Origin: Hondaea fermentalgiana | Lineage: Eukaryota; Sar; Bigyra; Thraustochytrida; Thraustochytriidae | Assembly: GCA_014084085.1 (NCBI GenBank) | Contig: NPFB01000039.1 | Location: 86,170 to 137,208 of the forward strand | Direction of reading: 5' to 3' | DNA length: 51,039 bases | In this document: in pieces, positions 49,247 to 51,039 of the stretch | Layout of the letters: every line of letters starts with the position of its first letter | How positions within the stretch are numbered: position 1 is the stretch's first letter | Notes under the pieces: model-generated | Seen by the model: only the letters and a program-made list of their open reading frames with translations | Databases searched by the model: none | What the model was told of the DNA's origin: nothing | Position numbers and translations under genes: made by a program

Positions 49247-49837
49247 ATGGACGCGGTCGCGGCAGCGCGATGCTTTGACGCTTTTGACCGCGGGAACAAG
49301 GGCTGGCTCACCTCGCAGGAGACCGAGTTCGCCATGGCAGCTCTCTTGGGCTTAAGACCCCCACGGTTTGAGGTCGCGCGGCTGGTGGAGGCGTCGAGAG
49401 CACGCGCAGAGAGGGGCGCGCAAGACGAGAGCGACCAGAGCCTAGCTGAGCACCACGAAGAAAGAGATGACGACAATGGTGCGGAGGAGGAGAAAAGGAA
49501 AACGGACCGAGAAGGCGTTGACAAGGAAACGTTTCTAGCTGCCATGTCAAGTAAACTTTGCAGGGTCGATCAAGACGATGTCATTCGTGCAACCTTTGCA
49601 GCCTTTGACGTAGGCTGTCGCGGCTTTCTTGTGTATGAGGATGTTCTCACGTGCTTTCGTCACGTTCTTCCCTCTGTTTCACCGCAACTGGTGAAAGATG
49701 CCTTTGCACTCGCAGACCGTGACAATGATGGTCGCGTTGGCTACGGAGAATTTGCGCTGTTAATGCGAAGCCATGCAAATACGGAACGGCTTCAGCCAAG
49801 GACAAACTCTTCTACCTTTGCGACTTCAATTCGCTGA
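49247..49837 (+). CDS. EFCAB11: EFCAB11-like EF-hand protein
   Basis: 196 residues with three or four EF-hand units spaced as in EFCAB11. FDAFDRGNKGWLTSQETE matches FKACDEDHKGYLSREDFK of the human protein, FAAFDVGCRGFLVYEDVL matches FTAFDTYYRGFLTLEDFK, and ALADRDNDGRVGYGEFALLM is the last hand. Only that last loop (D-R-D-N-D-G-R-V-G-Y-G-E) keeps all calcium ligands; the others are degenerate. An acidic, charged insertion of about 40 residues separates hands one and two, making the protein longer than the human one (about 163). The biochemical role of EFCAB11 is poorly known. A generic calmodulin-like protein is the alternative, but the paired degenerate hands argue for EFCAB11. Confidence 0.75.
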   Translation: MDAVAAARCFDAFDRGNKGWLTSQETEFAMAALLGLRPPRFEVARLVEASRARAERGAQDESDQSLAEHHEERDDDNGAEEEKRKTDREGVDKETFLAAMSSKLCRVDQDDVIRATFAAFDVGCRGFLVYEDVLTCFRHVLPSVSPQLVKDAFALADRDNDGRVGYGEFALLMRSHANTERLQPRTNSSTFATSIR

Positions 49838-50208
49838 GGAAGAGTGATGGAAAGGAAAAGCGGTTTGTTCAGCAGGGGTAGCGTTTCGAGCGCGCGCTCT
49901 TGCTTGCTTGCTTGCTTGCTTTTCGAAGAAGTGAAGAGTTAGACGCGACCTCTGCCTCTCGGCTTTTGGCAGTCCACCTTTGCCTCCGCCATAATACGTG
50001 ACCCTCGCCCCATCCCCTGCATTATCCTCTTCACACACATACATACAAGCCACAACAAGAGTGGAAGAAGCAGAAAGGAGAGAAGTCCAAAACGCCGGGA
50101 CAATTCGTTCATTGGTTTTGTGGCGATAATATCAATCTAACAGGTCGATAAAGGGTTGGCCCACAGAGCCAGTGACAGGGGTTTATTGCTGAAGAGGTGA
50201 ATAGGTTT
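49838..50208. other. Convergent 3' region with a CTTG repeat
   Basis: 371 bp between two stop codons. A CTTG/TGCT tetranucleotide run of about five units lies at 49899-49920. Nothing else was recognised. Confidence 0.55.
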
Positions 50209-50553
50209 TTAATCGGTGGTGCCAATCTTGCGGACGAACTGTGCCTGCTGGCGGCCGGTGGATTCGTCGACGACAAGGTTGAACTCGACCTTTTGGTTGT
50301 CCCGGAGCGTGCGGAACTCGTCCTCGACCTGCTCAATACCAGTAAAGTGCACAAAGACATCATTGCCGCCGTTTTCGGGAACGATGAAGCCAAAACCCTT
50401 GTGCTCGTCAAACCACTTGACGGTGCCGGTCATGTTGTTGCCCGAGATGGACGAGAACATGCGCGCAAAGCTCGTGGGGGCGGCGGCGGCCTCGACCTGG
50501 GCCACACGGGCGAGCACGCCCACACGGGCCATCTGTTTTGCGGCGGCGAACAT
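50209..50553 (-). CDS. Cold-shock-domain protein with a mitochondrial presequence
   Basis: 114 residues. Residues 42-112 are a complete bacterial-type cold-shock domain: [20 protein letters not shown] contains RNP1 (KGFGFI), and [10 protein letters not shown] contains RNP2 (VFVHF). The fold binds single-stranded RNA or DNA and melts RNA structure. The first 40 residues lack acids except one Glu, contain spaced Arg/Lys and end in [13 protein letters not shown], a good mitochondrial targeting profile, so the protein probably acts on mitochondrial transcripts. It resembles bacterial Csp more than Y-box proteins: there is no long C-terminal tail. An origin from the mitochondrial ancestor or by later transfer cannot be separated by eye. 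Confidence 0.9.
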   Translation of the reverse strand: MFAAAKQMARVGVLARVAQVEAAAAPTSFARMFSSISGNNMTGTVKWFDEHKGFGFIVPENGGNDVFVHFTGIEQVEDEFRTLRDNQKVEFNLVVDESTGRQQAQFVRKIGTTD

Positions 50554-50708
50554 CTTGATAATTTGGGTAACTGCAACAATCTCTTTCCTCTTCTACTCCC
50601 TGCGCATCACAAATTCCAAACACGCGTTCAGTTTTCAACCAGTCAGTCATTTATTCATGCCTTGTTCAACAATACTGAGGATCGCGCGAGCCGCAACGCA
50701 ACACGAAC

Positions 50709-51039
50709 ATGGACTCCTCCGGACCGCGGCGGGCCCGTGGATCCGAGAACTTTTTCGTTCACGCAGATGCTGCTGCTTCAAGATCACTCCAGTTCGCGCA
50801 ACGAGCCCTCTCGTCCACGTCGCGTCGCCCGGCTTCTCCTCGCACCCCGCCCTCCACCCTCGCCGCGCGCTCGCACGGGCTTCTCCCTCCGGTCGCGCGT
50901 TTTCGCCTTCGCGGCGCTGCGCCACCCACCACCCGTGCATCTTCTTGCCCACTCTCGCATCACCCATTCCCGCGCCACCACCGACGCGCGCCGGCCTCGT
51001 GCCGGCCGCTCTCGCGCCCCGCCGCGCGCGCCGGCCTCG
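50709..51039 (+). CDS. Possible 5' fragment of a divergent gene, running off the window
   Basis: From the ATG at 50709 a frame stays open for 110 codons to the window edge. The N-terminus (MDSSGPRRARGSENFF, then SLQFAQRALSSTSRR) is Arg/Ser/Ala-rich and could be a mitochondrial targeting region or simply GC-driven sequence. No domain is visible. The 155 bp separating it from the cold-shock gene could be a shared promoter. On the minus strand the same GC-rich DNA also stays open, so this call is weak. Confidence 0.3.
   Translation, partial: MDSSGPRRARGSENFFVHADAAASRSLQFAQRALSSTSRRPASPRTPPSTLAARSHGLLPPVARFRLRGAAPPTTRASSCPLSHHPFPRHHRRAPASCRPLSRPAARAGL
50986..51039. repeat. 14-bp direct repeat at the window edge
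   Basis: GCGCGCCGGCCTCG occurs at 50986-50999 and again at 51026-51039, the last base of the window. The 40-bp spacing unit is GC-rich. Confidence 0.8.

Overview
The window is nuclear DNA of a eukaryotic microbe. It carries large, mostly intron-less, GC-rich coding regions, a few short GT-AG introns, and eukaryote-only genes: a GPI transamidase subunit, a Wee1-type kinase, a GnT-I-like Golgi enzyme, a CST telomere subunit and mitochondrial proteins encoded in the nucleus. The most economical guess is a thraustochytrid (Labyrinthulomycetes) or another heterotrophic stramenopile. That guess rests on gene style and compactness, not on a phylogenetic marker, so it is an inference. Two 100-N assembly gaps (22262-22361 and 35184-35283) lie in very GC-rich 5' regions.

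Layout, left to right. 0.2-4 kb: TEN1-like OB-fold protein (+, three exons), CMC1-like twin-CX9C protein (-, two exons), MRS2/CorA Mg2+ channel (-). 4-13 kb: AAAP amino-acid transporter (+) and a 2,099-residue vWA/EF-hand protein (-). 13-18 kb: GT13 (GnT-I-like) glycosyltransferase (+), whose 3' coding end overlaps that of a convergent SLC17-like MFS transporter (-), then an ankyrin protein (-). 18-25 kb: two tandem MGST3-type MAPEG genes (-), a 2.5 kb gene-poor stretch with a gap, and a strongly codon-biased mitochondrial SHMT (+). 25-34 kb: a stand-alone TIR protein (-), PIG-T (-) and mL46 (+) divergent around a perfect 20-bp hairpin, and a leucine-rich-repeat protein fused to an XK-related (scramblase-type) membrane domain (-). 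35-40 kb: Wee1-like kinase (+) and an unrecognised multi-pass membrane protein (-). 40-43.4 kb holds no gene I can support. 43-51 kb: an N-terminally membrane-anchored farnesyl/geranylgeranyl diphosphate synthase (-), a TPR/SMYD-like SET protein (+), an EFCAB11-like EF-hand protein (+), a mitochondrial cold-shock-domain protein (-) and a 5' fragment of a divergent gene running off the window.

There is no operon logic; neighbours are arranged as divergent pairs that could share promoters (MRS2/AAAP, vWA/GT13, PIG-T/mL46, LRR-XKR/Wee1, isoprenoid synthase/SET, CSD/end fragment) and convergent pairs with short or negative 3' spacing. Mitochondrial functions recur (CMC1, possibly MRS2, SHMT, mL46, CSD protein). 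The points most worth a second look are the LRR-XKR fusion, the isoprenoid synthase with serine in place of the chain-length aromatic residue, the stand-alone TIR protein, the perfect hairpin between PIG-T and mL46, and the TEN1 candidate with a SUMO-interacting-like tail. Where the longest open frame begins at a non-ATG codon, I used the first in-frame ATG or a spliced upstream ATG exon.
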